Shown here piece by piece: positions 1 through 14,568 of a stretch of 64,000 nt of DNA. The notes under the pieces are model-generated. The model did not search any database. It had not been told where the DNA came from and was given only the letters and a program-made list of their open reading frames with translations. This DNA comes from Acestrorhynchus altus (taxonomy: Eukaryota > Chordata > Actinopteri > Characiformes > Acestrorhynchidae): positions 21,841,500 through 21,905,499 of the forward strand of contig CM067522.1 of the NCBI GenBank assembly GCA_034509495.1. The letters run 5' to 3'. A program made the position numbers and the translations under genes. Each line of letters starts with the position of its first letter. Positions within the stretch are counted from its first letter, which is position 1.

Positions 1-2178
1 TTTGTGGAAAGATCTCCATGAGCAGGGCTGGTGGCGACTAAAGTGAAGAGTTTTGACTCATACTCGTGATATTTTGACCTCTGCTGTCCTCCTCTTTTCT
101 CTCGTTCTTGCCTCTCTGTGTTTGTGCCAAGGTAAGGATCTTACCCCTCTTCCTCCCTCTCTCTCCATAGAGTACAAGTTAAGTTTTCTCCACAGGGATC
201 ATCGTTCCTTTCCCCTCTCTGACCTTTTCCACCCAGCAGATTAAGCTCAAACAAGGCCGCCGTGGATCGGTCTGTGGTTCTGTAGATCTTGACCTTGCCC
301 AAGCCTCTGTGTGAAATCGGATTTCTTGGTCCACACTATAATTCTAACAGCAGCCTGCGGACCCCGGCAGCCTGCGGTCACCACCACCTCTTTCCTCCCT
401 TGGTGCGACTGGTCAGCTGGAGGTTGAGGTTGAATGGTTGAGAAGAATGCGACGTAGGAACTCGATCTTATCTTGAAAGGGGAAAGCAGGTTTCTTAGGC
501 CTTTGTGAGACTCCATTCAGCTCAGGTCCGATCTGCTGAAGCGTTAATCAGATCTGCCAGCAGCGCAGAACCACCGTCAGCTGGATATAAATGTATAGTG
601 TGTAACCGTGTGAGAGATAAGGGTAGGAGCAGCTTTGGAAGGGCATGCACCTCCTTTAATGACTTCATTATCGCCACCACTAGAACACCTTTCTCCAAAC
701 CCAAAACCACTTTTTATAAGGAATATGAGTTGGAATGGAAATCGCCACTGATCTCCAGAGTCCTGCTTTACAGGTCCCATTTCGGAGGTCCTGACTCCTG
801 CTCTGAGGCAGCAGGTGTGTTGTTATGAAGCAGGCTTTATTGGCTGCAGCTGAGAATTGTTACCATGTGACTCGAAGTGAAAACGGTGTAAAATTAACAC
901 AATTTCCCACCTTGTAATCCCCCAGTTCGAGCTTCCACATTATAGGAACATCTGAATTTGGGGGGTCAGCAAAGCTTGTGCTGTGACTGACCGACTGAAG
1001 CTTCTCTCAAAATGATCTAAAATCGATTTAATTTCCTTTATATATTTGAAAAGTAGAGCGTTTGAAATTTCTGGGGTGTGTTTATTATGTTTTCATCAAA
1101 CATGGTTGAATTACCAGTAGTTCCAAACTCATACCGAACGGTGTCGTTACCCAGTAACGACATGCCAGCTCTAAACGAAGGCTTTATCAAAGAGAAGTGA
1201 ACGGTGTTCTTGTGACGGTGATGGTTTGCGGTGCTTCTTTTATGAGAATAAAAGCTTGTATTGTGATTAAGTTTCCTTTTGACAGCCTTTATTCTGACAC
1301 AAGCAATAACGTAAAGGTGTTTGAGGCAGAGTCTCATTGTAGCACCGGGCGAAATGACCTCAAATCAGTATCACGATTAATCGCATGTTTTATCTGGATT
1401 GTGATTAATGAGCTTTTTAACATGTGTTTATTCTTTGTACTGTATTTATGGCTTTGAATGTACATTTACTCAATTATTAAAACTGGTATGGTTAATTAAA
1501 GCTCACGAAATTATGATTTTAAATAATTGAACTAATTTATCGAAAAAAGGCAGGAAACCCAGATAAACGGATTGTAAAAACACGAAGAGCTTTTCTACCC
1601 CAAACACCTTTAAGCTGAAACCTTCCACACTCTTTCCGGAACTTCTAGGTGTGGAGATTCCGAGGCCTGTGTGATACGCTTTATTTTCCTTTCTTTAATT
1701 CTTTATTTTTATTTCATATTTTTTATTTATTGTCCTATAAGGCAGGTTTACATACAGTGCACCCCAGAATTATGAGACCTTTAAGACCTTTATCTTAATT
1801 TACGTCCTTTTTTGGTTAGAATTCGTTTCTGAACTGTTCAAATTGAACTCCGATTTCAGTGAAAGTCGAACAGTCGGGTGGGCTGTTGTTACCCCGGGTG
1901 CCGGTAATTCTGGAGGGCAGTGTATTGAAAACTGATCGAATTCAATGACAAAGCAGATCTGATTGAATCGATCAGAGGCCGAGTTTCCCACAGTTCCTAA
2001 CACTGCGACCTCTCCGTGGAGGCGCTGCCTCGGGTCCCGGAGCGCCGAGGATCACGGGGACGATAGTAAAATGGGAAACTGAGCGTTTTGACGCTGTCTT
2101 TGAGGACGTTTGTCTGCTTGGGATGATCGGCTGAAAGCTTTTGCTGAGAGTTTCTCTCTTTCGTTTGTCCCACTGCAG
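1..2178. other. camk2b intron, no other feature seen
   Basis: AT-rich sequence without convincing coding potential. A 63-aa frame at 53-244 with a hydrophobic start is isolated in the intron and is not supported as a gene. Confidence 0.5.
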
Positions 2179-3627
2179 CAGCCAAGAGTTTGCTGAACAA
2201 GAAGGCCGACGTCAAGGTAAGACGATCTCCTGACCTTTAGCCGTCGGTCCCCCACACTCTGACCTGTGGCCTTTATTTGCTTGCTTTTTCGTTTCCCACT
2301 CTTTTGAGTCTACAGAGCTTCTGATCATGTGATCAGTTTTCGTGACCAGCCGTCTCTCATGGTGGTCATTCAATTCATAATGTCAGCTGGATATCATGTT
2401 GTGTGTGCGTGTGTGCGTGTGTGTGTGTGCGTGTGTGTGCGTGTGTGTGCGTGTGTGCGTGTGTGTGTGTGTGTGTTTAACATTGCACAGCCTTTACCGT
2501 CCAGCTCTTTTAATCTTTCCCACTTTTGAGGAATCAGAAAAACACAAACCACTGAAAACCCACTTCAGTCACACTAATCCTGCCATGTTGAGGTCATTCT
2601 TTAATTGGGGGTCTTTTCATCTTTCATTTTCTTAAGTTTTATTCATGTCAAAACATCGTTTACATGCTTTATGATGAGCAGGATTGAGCTTCTGCACAAT
2701 TAGAGTCATTTATTAATTTATAAATCCAGCTCATTCCAGAGGGTTCACTTTGCTTTTCTGTATTTTCTAGATTCTATTCTTCGTTTGCATTGAACTTTAC
2801 TAACATCGCATTGAAGTAACTGCTGAAAAGGTAACGAGGGTGAAACTGAAAGCCCGTGTTACACTCATCTAAGCAGCTTAAAGGATTGTGAAGGTGAAAC
2901 TGAGAGCCCGTCATTACCACCGTAACCAGTATTGTGTTGGTAATGAGGTGTTTCTACGTTTTGTTCATTACAAACAGACTGTAGGTCGTGGACGTCCTCA
3001 AACTACCGCCGTCTAGTTGTGCACTTTAAATACGATTAAATGCTGTGAAACATTGCTGGAACAGTATGAACGATAGTGACGCTGAACAAATCTGCTCCTT
3101 CATCAGGAGGAATGCATTTAATTGCACACGTCTCCAGATACGGCTCCTCTCGTTTAGTTTCCATGGTTACAGCATTAAAAAGTGTTATCTTTAAAACATG
3201 TCTTACAGGAACAGAAGCCACAGGCTGTTACGGTAATGACAGCAATGTGCAAAAGTCAAATATAAACGTAACAGTAACATTCTGTGTCGTTATACGTTGT
3301 TATGGAAACGCCTTGGTGACTTTAACAGTCTGAGTTATTTTTTTGTGGGATATAAAGAATCAGTTTCAGTTTTTTCTAACATGGACTTATAACTTAAGAA
3401 GATAAAAGTTTCTCTCACTGAAGAATCGCCCTTTTACATGGTATTGATCATCTATAATCAGTATTGATTTACTGACACCGTCAAAGACGCCGTCAAGAAC
3501 TGATGTGAGAAGCTTAAACGCTCACTAGATCAGTTCCACTGAAAGCAGGGCTACCAAACAAGCTTCATCCGGTCTGCTCTTCCTCCGAAAGAGGAGAAGA
3601 AACGGATTGGTAGATTTATTTCTATCT

Positions 3628-3702
<75 letters not shown>

Positions 3703-4979
3703 AGGGAGGTGTCTGGGAGAATAGAAACGAAGGAGGGGGCTGTGATGTCACTGTGAAAGCCTTGGAATCTTTGTTGAGACCAAGACGTACAGAACTCTGT
3801 GGAACTCGTTCTGAAAAGAAACAACGGAGATCATATGATTAATTCATCAGCAAAAAGTATCTACACCCAGAAGGACGTGTGGGAACAACATGCCAGACGT
3901 CACTGCATGGAGGTGTAGAGGTTCCTAATGGTGTCCTGTGATGATCCATCTCATGCAGCTTGAATGTTCTCACTCAGTTCTACAGATGGTGTGGTAGGGG
4001 AGGAGTGTTGATAGAGCGTCCAATAGCGTCCCACACATTTTCAATCAGGGACAGGTCTGGAGATGAGACCGACCACGGCGTAGTATCTGTGTCTTCAAGA
4101 CGAGATCTTGAGACGGCAGCAGTGTGTGGACGAGCGTCGTCCTGTTGGAATAGAGCACCGGAGTGTGTGTTCAGAAAAGGTAGAACCACTGGTTGCAGAA
4201 CCTCATTAACATAACGATGGTCTATTAAAGTGTCTGTAATGAAGACCGAAGGTGATCTGAGATCCTATGAAAATGCGCCTCCACAAAGACAAAAGCAGGA
4301 CTCGTCACTGAAGACACCTGCTGTCATTCTGAGTGACTCCATATCAGTCTGGTACGACACCACTACAGTCAGATGATTCCTTCTGGGTGCAACTATTTTT
4401 GATGATGAGTTTATCTGTATGTATAAGTAACTGTCACAGAAACATTGTAGACACTCCAGTCTTTGATCAGAGTTTAGAGATATAGAGACTACGACTGCAC
4501 AGGGTCCACAGAGCAGGTGTTATGTGTGGGTCAGATGCAGCAGTGCTGCTGGAGTGCTTAAACACTGTCCACTCACTGTCCACTCTATTAGACGCTCCCA
4601 CCGAGTGTCTCCACCTTGTAGATGTAAAGTCAGAGACAGAAGCTCATCTGTTTCTGCACAGTTTGTGTTGGTCGTCCTCTAGTCCTTCATCAGTGACACT
4701 GAGGGGTTTAAACACTCCAGCAGCACTGCTGTGTCTGATCCACTCGCACCAGTGCTGAGAATGACCCACCACCCACATAATAGCTGCTCTGTGGTGGTCC
4801 TGTGGGGTCCTGACCGTTGAAGATCAGGGTGAAAGGAGGCTCTCGTTAAATGGACAGATTTAAATGTGAAAGTAGAAACCAGGAGGAGGTCATAATGTTA
4901 TGGCTGATGGGTGTAAGTACCTTACACTAAACCTGACCTTGGAATGAGAACATTTATTCCTAGAACTATACAAAAACAT

Positions 4980-5034
<55 letters not shown>

Positions 5035-8000
5035 GGCAATTCTCACGTAATCTCCCATAATCACCTCATTGCATATTCCTAGTAGCTATTGACCTTCTCC
5101 TCCACCTCCACCTGCACCTGCAGCACCAATTATACTGGTGCACCTTGCTCTTCCACATGGTGTGTGCGTGTGTGTGCATGTGTGTGCGCGTGTGTGAGTG
5201 TGTGTGTGCGTGTGTGTGCGTGTGTGTGCGTGTGTGTGCGCGTGTGTGAGACTGAGTGTGTGTGTGAGTGTGTGCAGCAGCAGTGAGAGAAGAGCTAGTT
5301 CAGTTGGGAATGTGACTCTAGTTCCAGGAATAGCCGCGAGTCTGAACCCTGGAAACTCTGCGACAGAAATAGCATCACTGTGCTCCTCTCATCGCCTAGC
5401 AACAGGCTCCCCCACGTCCTCCATCAGTCATTTCAAACAACGTATCTCTCTCTCTCTGTCTTTATGCCTCCCTCACTCGCTCTTCCTCCTTCCTTTTCTT
5501 CCCTCCTTCAAGCCGCGACGCTCTGTCCTCCTCTGACTTTCTTCTCTGCACTGCCGAAAATTCCTGCTTCTTTCTCCGAACTTCTTTCGCCTTGTGTTCC
5601 GATGTTCAGCAATTACGTAATGCTGCGTTAAGATCTGTGCGTCTTCTGCTCCGTTGCTGCGATGTTCCACTGCAGAGTACTTCACTTTCGGAGTACTTCG
5701 ATTTCGGAGTACTTCACTTTCGGAGTACTTCACTTTCGGAGTACTTCACTTTCGGAGTACTTCACTTTCGGAGTACTTCGCTTTCTTACTACTTCGCTTT
5801 CTTACTACTTCGCTTTCTTACTACTTCGCTTTCGGAGTACTTCGCTTTATTACTACTTCGCTTTCTTACTACTTCGCTTTCTTACTACTTCGCTTTCGGA
5901 GTTCTTCGCTTTCTTACTACTTCGCTTTCTTACTACTTCGCTTTCGGAGTACTTCGCTTTCGGAGTTCTTCGCTTTCGGAGTACTTCGCTTTCTTACTAC
6001 TTCGCTTTCTTACTACTTCGCTTTCTTACTACTTCGCTTTCTGACTACTTCGCTTTCTGACTACTTCGCTTTCAGAGTACTTGGGACGTTCTGTGTTTTA
6101 GGTACAGCTTTGTAGGGTACACTGTGTGTCCAAAGGTTTGTGGACACCTCTTCAAATTAATGGGTGTGTTGAAGTGTTAAAGCAGAGAATCCACTACAAT
6201 GTGCAAGTCTGGCGGAACCTCCTTGACTTGATTGGAGATGGACGCATCCAACAACAGCAGCTGTTTTTATGAAATGGAAAAGAAACCATAGCTAGTCGTA
6301 ATGGGTTCACATTAGTATGGCCTCATTATCTACTTGGGCTTGGAGTGGAAAATGGTCTATCATGAAGAACAGATAAACAATCAAGAGCATGTTGGTACCG
6401 TGCCTAATACCAGGCATGGACTAGAGGGGTATAAAGCCCCCCAGCATTGAGCTGTGGAGCAGCGGAACTGTGTTCTCTGGAATGATGGAGCTCCATCCAG
6501 TAATTTTGAGAGGAATGAGTTGGAGATTTGAGAATGGATGTGGTGGAATACTGTTCATCCAACATCCTGATCTTTTGAACAGTCATGTCGATGAATGCAA
6601 TCAATCAGATCCTTACAGCAATGCTCCAGAATCTATTAGAAATCTTCTCTGGACAGTAGAGACAGTTACTTCACCAGAAGCAGGAGAAACTCTTTTTAAT
6701 ATCCTTGATTTCGGAAGAAACAGTGAATGAACAGGTGTCCCAATACTTTTGTCTGCACTCTCACCGTCCACTCCTGCACCTGTTCACTGCCCTTCCTTCC
6801 TTCCCTTCTTTCTTCCTTCGCCCAGTTCTTTTGTCCTCTCTTTCCAAAGTTTTGCCTCTCGTCTTCACCATCAGCAGGATGCCTCTGACCAGGAGGGTCT
6901 TGTTGGATGTGTTCCTGGTGCATATCTCCTTTTCCTTATGTTTTCCAACATTCCGCCTGGCCTACTTTGGGAAGTTTTGATTATGTCCAGTTTGTGTAGT
7001 GGGTTCCTGAATCAGCAGATAGGGGTGGACAACATGACTATACATTTTATTGAATTTTTTATGATCATCTATGTTCTATATGCCCCAACTTTAAGCACCA
7101 ATTACCCAACCCTGATGTATTTAAACCTCAGACATTAGTTTGGTTTGCTCTTGATTGTTGAAGTGAGTGGGATCATCATGACCAGATCCACAGAGCTCTC
7201 TGAGGCCTTCAGAGAGAAGGTTGGAGATGCAGATGAGTCTGAGAAGGTATTTAAAAAGATCTCAGAACAATTAGAAATCAGATGTTCCACTGTCTGGAAC
7301 ATCATTTACAAGTGGAGAACATTTAGAACAACTGACCACACGACCAGATTAGACCAAGATACAGTCTGCCCACCTCAGCCTACTATCACCCACCCCTAGT
7401 CAATCGCCAACTGTGCTTAATCACTGTCCCCACATTTTGGGATCTAAATGAAGACACGGGATGGAGGGTTGGATAGGCCTTAAAGGTGCACTCGCACGTA
7501 CATGTCCTCGCTCTTATTGTTTACAGATCATCCAAAAGCAAAGTGGACTGATTTGACCCCTGGCTGATTTCTTTGTTGGACAGCATAGACGTGTCTAGAC
7601 CCTGCTTAAGCACCCCAAATGGAGACTCAGCACCCCTAAAATTAGAGCATTTTTTGCTCCCCCTTGAGTCCCCTTTGGGTTTCTCGTTTCTCGTATGAAC
7701 CTTTGTTTATGGATGGTCCCACTCTTCAACAAAAAGAGCCAATCAGCTTGCTGCATTTGCCCTGATTACACATAAAGCCTCGTCCTCCAATGAAAACAGC
7801 CAAACAGTTTAAAAATCATTCAGGTTTTTGTCAGATTTGATGAAAACACTTGTCACCTGTGTGAATCTGTATTTGCTAATTGCTAATTGGTTGGGATCGA
7901 TCATTTAAGATTGGTCACTGGTCTGATTGGGTGCCTGAAGCTCTGATCCTAGAATCTCCCTGTGGGACAGTATAGTTTCTGGAGGGTCTTGGTTCTTGGT

Positions 8001-10137
8001 GTCCACCTCTATTTTCCTTGATCCTGAACCTCCGTGATGGACATGTATACCAACCACCTGCCAGTTTAAGTTGACTGTATCAGCTATTGATTTATTCACC
8101 ACTCTCACTCTTTCTCCCTCTCTCCATCCTTCCAGAAGAGGAAGTCGAGCTCCACCGTTCAGTACATGGTGAGATCATCGCTCCATTTGTTTTCCTCCAT
8201 CTTTACCTTTATCCTTTATCTTCTTCTGTCTTCCCTCGTTTGTCTTCATAGTGTAGACACCAGCCTTTCACCACCACCTGCCCTCGAATTCCTCTACACT
8301 TTACACCCTCCCTTACGTTCTAGAGTGTTCTGCTGAGTGTTCTGCAGCTGAAGAGATGATGGTAGCACAAACACTGCAAGCTCCTTCCTGCTTACTACCA
8401 TGAGCACAGCTGGATCTCCCACTCTTTTCTTCTTCTGCATGTGTGTGGTCTGAGCCTGTCTCTGTCAGGAACACTGTAGTAGCTGTGTCCTATTGCGTCC
8501 CCCTGTTGTCCTGTGCCATGGGTAAGACGAAAGCCCTCAGCAGTTCCGAAGTGAATCAATCTGCTTGTTTGCTGGTTCAGACTGGCTTCATCACCTAACT
8601 CTTCTCCAGTGAAGAAGCTCGACTTTCTCCTCACTTGGACACGGTTTGTTTTACGAGCACCTGTCCATTCTATCAGCTCCTCTGTCCACACAGGAGCACG
8701 TTGTAGTTCTATAATTCCAGACTGTAGTCCTCCTTTCACCCTGATCTTCAAGGTATCTTCCTGATATCATACACAGCAGTGCTGCTGGAGTGTTTAAACA
8801 CTGTGTCCACTCTATTAGACACTCCTACTGAGTGTCTCCACCTTGTAGATGTAAAGTCAGAGACAGAAGCTCATCTGTTTCTGCACAGTTTGTGTTGGTC
8901 ATCCTCTAGACCTTCGCTGTTGGCTGGATACCATCAGTAGAGCAGTGACACTCCAGCAGCACTGCTGTGTCTGATCTGTCTATTTGTCTATCTATCCATC
9001 TATCGATCTATCAATCTAATCAATGAACTTTTGAGCACCTTCCATGTATCTGGTAAAACACCCTCTGCTCCACAAAGTTTCCTGTTTGTTTGGAACCAGT
9101 ATCTGAGGGAACAACTGGTCCTGCAGACACAGCTCTCCTGTGAGGGCAGCCATGGTCTGGTGGTCAGGGAACCAGTCTCATGACCGGAAGGTCGCCGCTT
9201 GTGCCGGTACATGTCTGAAGTGCCCTCGAGCAAAGCACTGAACTCCCCAGCTGCTCCTGGGCACCATGGACAGGGCTGCCCACCTTGTGGGTGGGTTTAT
9301 GTGAACCATCTACTGCAGCTGAAACTCCGCTGAAGAAAATTAAGGATGTCGTTGACTTTCTTGTGGAAATTAAAATTTTGTTGAAATTCAAAAATTGGTT
9401 GAAAAAGTTTTGCAGGTTCTGTCTGATAATTGAACCATCACATAACCTCAGTACAACATGGAGTCATTTTCGAGCTTGAATTTCCTGTAAAACTTAACGG
9501 TGCAGAAGCTACAGTCGCCAGAATGTAACTGCGGCGCTATTTTAAGGTGGAATTTCATCTCCAGCTTCTTGTTGGAAGGTTCATGTTGTCTTAACGTTAA
9601 ACTGATCATTAAAATGCTGTAGATCGGTCAGAAAACGGAATAATGAAAAACCTCTTCATGCCTGTGGGTTACAGGGTATTATATGTAATGAAGCATGATG
9701 TCTGACAGCTGCAGTGTTGTCCATGTGTTCGTCCCCTCCGGTGTTTCCCAAACCTGGTCCTGGCGCCCCCTAGAGGAAGGGAGAGCAGGGAATCCACTAA
9801 ATGTATAGGACCAGGTTTGGGAAACGTCTGCTGAGTTCAGTGGTGTTAGACCTTGGTTTTATTCTTCGTCTCTTCGTCTGTCCACCTTCACTCTGTCCAT
9901 TTCTGCTGCTGTTTACTTTATCTTGACCCCTCAGCTCAGAGAGCTGGGCTCTGCGGAGGTCTGTTATTCGCTTGTTAGTGATTTAGAGCCGACAGAAGCC
10001 CAGATGAGCCTGCTCATCATTAGTGTCATTAGTGCGTGTGTGTGTGTGTGTGTGTGTGTGCGTGCGTGCGTGTGCGTGCGTGTGCGTGCGTGTGCGTGCG
10101 TGTGTGCGCGTGTGTGTGCGTGTGTGTGCGCGCGTGT

Positions 10138-10199
<62 letters not shown>

Positions 10200-13100
10200 C
10201 GCCCAGTCCTGCCACTTTGTCCTCAGCATCCTCAGCCTCTTTCTTCCTAATGATAACTCTGCTCCGACAAAAAGGGGTTTGTGAGGTAGTGATGCCTCGA
10301 TGCCACGAGTCAGCCCTGTTACAGGTCTATTTGGTCCACTGTGAATGTATATGATTCATTACACCCCTGTTATGTTTGATTGGCTTAATGGATCAGATTT
10401 CTGAAGTATAATTGGCTGGAGACGCATGATAATGGACAAGTGGTTTGTTTTTGCTGACCTTTCTTTCCCTCCCAGCTCTGAAGGACATTTGTTCCATTTT
10501 CACGTCAGATTGCTTTGTGTAATTATACTGTTATTTCCTCGATGACTCTGTAAGCTGGTAGAGCTTTAAGCCACAGGTGGTCATGGGTTACTGATTTTAC
10601 CCCGATATGAACTCTAGAACTGGTGAAATGTACCCGCATTCAATCAACCGTGTGGTATTATGTGGGCTGCACAATTTATGGACAACAATAAATAATTTTC
10701 TGGGCCAAATTTGTGGGATGTTTTTGTAGTTTGACATTTACACAGATCAGCCATTTAAATTACACCATCACCTACAACATTAAAACCACCTCCTTCTAGT
10801 TCTATAATTCCAGACTGTAGTTCATCTGTTTCTCTGATACTTTATTCTCCTCCTTTCACCCTGATCTTCAATGATCAGGACCCCACAGGACCACCACAGA
10901 GCAGATATGATGTGGGTGGTGGGTCATTCTCAGCACTGCAGTCACACTGACGTGGTGGTGGTGTGTTAGTGTGTGTTGCTGGTACGAGTGGATCAGACGC
11001 AGCAGTGCTGTTGGAGTGTTTAAACCCCTCAGTGTCACTGCTGGACCGAGAACAGTCCACCAACCAGAAATGTCCAGCCGACAGCGTCCTGTGGGCAGCG
11101 TCCTGTGAGCACTGATGAAGGACTAGAGGACGACCAACACAAACTGTGCAGAAACAGATGAGCTTCTGTCTCTGACTTTACATCTACAAGGTGGAGACAC
11201 TCGGTAGGAGTGTCTGATAGAGTGGACAGTGAGTGGACACAGTGTTTAAACACTCCAGCAGCACTGCTGTGTCTGATCCACTCGTACCAGCAACACACAC
11301 TAACACACCACCACCATGTCAGTGTGACTGCAGTGCTGAGAATGACCCACCACCCACATCATTATTTTGTAGAATTTGCCTTATTTTAGAGAGAGAGAGA
11401 GAGACTCTGACTGTGTGCATGTTAAATGCCTGCTGATCTTTTCTTCTATCACTTTTAACCTGTTTCTTCTTTAACCCTGTGTGTGTTGTTTCCCTGCACA
11501 GCCCCAACAGACCAACAGCACCAAAAACAGCATAGTCACGAGCGCCAAAGGAAACCTCCCCTCTCCTGCACTGGTATTTACCTCTCTAATCCCTCTATCA
11601 CACCCCTCCTGTACCTCTCCTCCCCCTCTCCTGTCCCTCTTCTTTCTTTCCTGTTTGTGTCTGTACCCCTCAGCTTGGTTCTGTGTCCACGATAGGGTTG
11701 GGTACCGAAGTCGGAACTTTTATACAACAGCGTACCGATTCACACCAATCAGTCAGTGCCAAATTTCGGTACAAGTGTAACACAGCGAGGGCAGCGGTCA
11801 GCCGGAATTGGACACAGCCCGAGAGACGAGCCCCGAACAGCCCTGCAAATATTGGCACGCTGCAGCTACGGCTGATGAAGCGCACAGGTGGAGCAGGGAT
11901 TCAATAACAAAGCTTCAACATAGTAGTGTGGAACACGGTTTTACAGCTTGCGTCGTCTTTCACACGGTGTATTCAAGACATGTTCCCACATTTGTAGCTC
12001 GTAACACAACGCCAGGCAAAACAGAAACCGTTCTCGCCCGAGATTCCGAGGGTTCAGTCACACCGGGTTTGATTTCACTGCACATTCCGAAAATATGAAA
12101 ATATGCTGTCGGACTGTTAGTTTTTACTACGTCTGACTCAGAAAGCAGAGACTATAACACCTCTAACGTGATCTGAGACACCGTCACTCAGCCCAGTGCA
12201 GTGAGTATCAGAGTACAGTCTATATATGGGCTATATATAGAGATGAGATATTTTTACAATATATAATTTCAGAATAGGGTTATGTTTTATAAATATATAT
12301 GTTTACATATCCGTATCATTTCCAGTGTGAATAGTACCCAACCCTAGTTGACGAGGTGTGTGTGAGTGTTGTGTTGTGTGAGTGTTAGTCATGAGTGTGT
12401 GTGATCTGACGTTAAGTGGTTTTGTTTATTTTTTTATTTACAGGATTTTTGTAAAATGTGCTTTATTGGGTGTTTTTAAATGTTTTGATTTGTAAATTTA
12501 AATGTAGGTAACTGCTAGTGGACACAAACCATGTAGGGTTCTTACAGATTCTCCCAGTTTGTTAATGGGGGGCTTAACTGTGTTTCACCGTCAAAGATCA
12601 TTTCCACAGTGACTCACTCTGAAGATATTGTTAATTAGTAGAGATGAGAATCCAGAGGTTCCTCACACTTACATGCTGCCACATACAAATGTCAGGTTGG
12701 ACCTTGAAACCAACAAGATTCAGTGTAATTATAATCCTTTAATTGTCTTCAGTCTGCTTTTGAAGACAGCGAGTGACACAGCTGTTCAGAACCCAAGGGG
12801 AAGTTCGTTCCACCACTTTGGTTCCAGAACAAAAGAGTCTGGATTCTTGTCTTCCCGCATCTTGAGGGACGGTGGGTCAAGCCGGGCTGTACTTGATGCT
12901 GAAGGGCTCTAGTTACAGATTGGGTTTTGACCACTGCCATCAAGTATGGAGGGGCTGTTGTATCTTGTTTCCACTGGTCATCCATCAGATGTTTCTACAG
13001 CTTGATTGGACCCCTGTGGTCAATTAAGTTTATATAAGGTCCCGTGGTAGACAGTGCAGGTCAGAGCACAATCCAAGTCATGAAGTCTAAGGGATTGAAT

Positions 13101-14525
13101 GTCCTTGAGTGTCTCAGCACCTACACTGCTCATCCAGTCTGATGGAGCTTGAGAGGTTCTGCAAAGAAGAATGGGAGAACCTTCCCAAAAACAGGTGCCA
13201 AACTTGTAGCATTTCAGCAGTGCTTCAATAAGCTATTGAGCAAAGGCTGTGAATACTTAAGTACCTTAAATTTTAGTGTTTTATTTTTAATAAATTGACA
13301 TGATTTCAAGCACACTTTTCTCACTTTGTCATCGTGGGGTTTTGTGTGTAGAATTCACATTGATTAACTTCCTTCTCTAGTCGTTACATATCGCCAAAAT
13401 TAACGTACAAGCATCTCACGCTCCTTCATCTCCACTAGGAATCACGTAGTCGTGCTAAACGCTAATTTCACGGAGGCCAGTCAGTGGCCTGCATCTTTAC
13501 GGCCTCCTATCGAACAGTTCTGTGACCAGTACGGTTAGCTGTCGGAAAGTGGAAAGGCCACCAAAACGGTTACATTTCGTGCTCAGAAGGTTCGACATCG
13601 GTATCGGTAAAGAGAAAGTGGAATCTCCTCCAGCTCTGCAGGATAGCTTCTGGTAACTCCAGTGCAAAAAAGGAAACAGACGTCTTGGCGGATCGAGAGC
13701 TTCTGGAAGCCGTATACCATCGTGTGTTTGATTGCCTGATGTTCCGTTGCCGGCAGCACACTGGTGCAGTTTTCCAAACAAGTTCAGCTCTTTGAGAATA
13801 AACAGAATCCACCAGATTTCCCAGCGGAATCAGGGTTTGCTCGCGGGTGGCCTCTAGGGACAGGTAACCTTTCGACATATGCTTTCATCCTGATTGCAGT
13901 GCTGCTCTTTCTGCACTCCCACGTGGGCTGATGTTTACTGACACTACAGCAAATGCAGCTCTCTGTTTTCCACATATTGGATATGCTGAAGTTGGAAAGG
14001 GTGAAAAATTGCAAACAGATGTGGAGGATGATCTGCATGGACGTCAGGTGGGTTGCTTCATTGTGGGAGTGCTGTTCGGGATAAAGGAAAGGTGTGGAGA
14101 AAGCCTGGAGAGTGAAAGATTTGAGGGTGATCACTGGGCCTTTAGTGCTTGAACACACTGTTGTGAAGGGTTTGAAGACAGACTCCGAGTTCTCCGAGAG
14201 TGAACTCTGCCTGGAAAAATGACTGGCATTCCAACATATACTGCCACCACAGCACGTGGCGCAATATATCAGCATATTTTTAGGATCCCTCATAGCTGCC
14301 CTTTAATGCGCGTGTGTGTGCACACGACTCTCCACTGGCTTGATGGTGCAGATATAGTTACCCAACCTTGACAGAAGAGAGGAGGTGATTATGGTCGGTG
14401 AGGAATCTTGTCTGTAGTGCTTTGTTTCCTATGGCTTCACCAGTCGCCTTCTGGAAGTGATTTGATTGATGTGGCTCCGTCAAGCTGTTCAAAAGTGATG
14501 GTGGCTGAATCAATAGTTTTGGTGT

Positions 14526-14568
<43 letters not shown>

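Noticed and set aside
53..244. 63-aa frame with a hydrophobic N-terminus resembling a signal peptide
   Set aside because: Isolated within a camk2b intron, no splice context or homologous motif; a CT-rich stretch gives Leu/Ser by chance.
5592..6115. Three overlapping 130-153 aa repeat ORFs
   Set aside because: All are translations of the 16-bp minisatellite in the three frames; not genes.
9923..10354. 143-aa Cys/Val-rich frame and its His/Thr antisense
   Set aside because: (TG)n/(CA)n microsatellite translation.
13497..14293. Minus-strand frames of 94-169 aa as a possible gene
   Set aside because: No recognisable motif, frames overlap with stops between them, located in a camk2b intron; kept only as an unclassified stretch.
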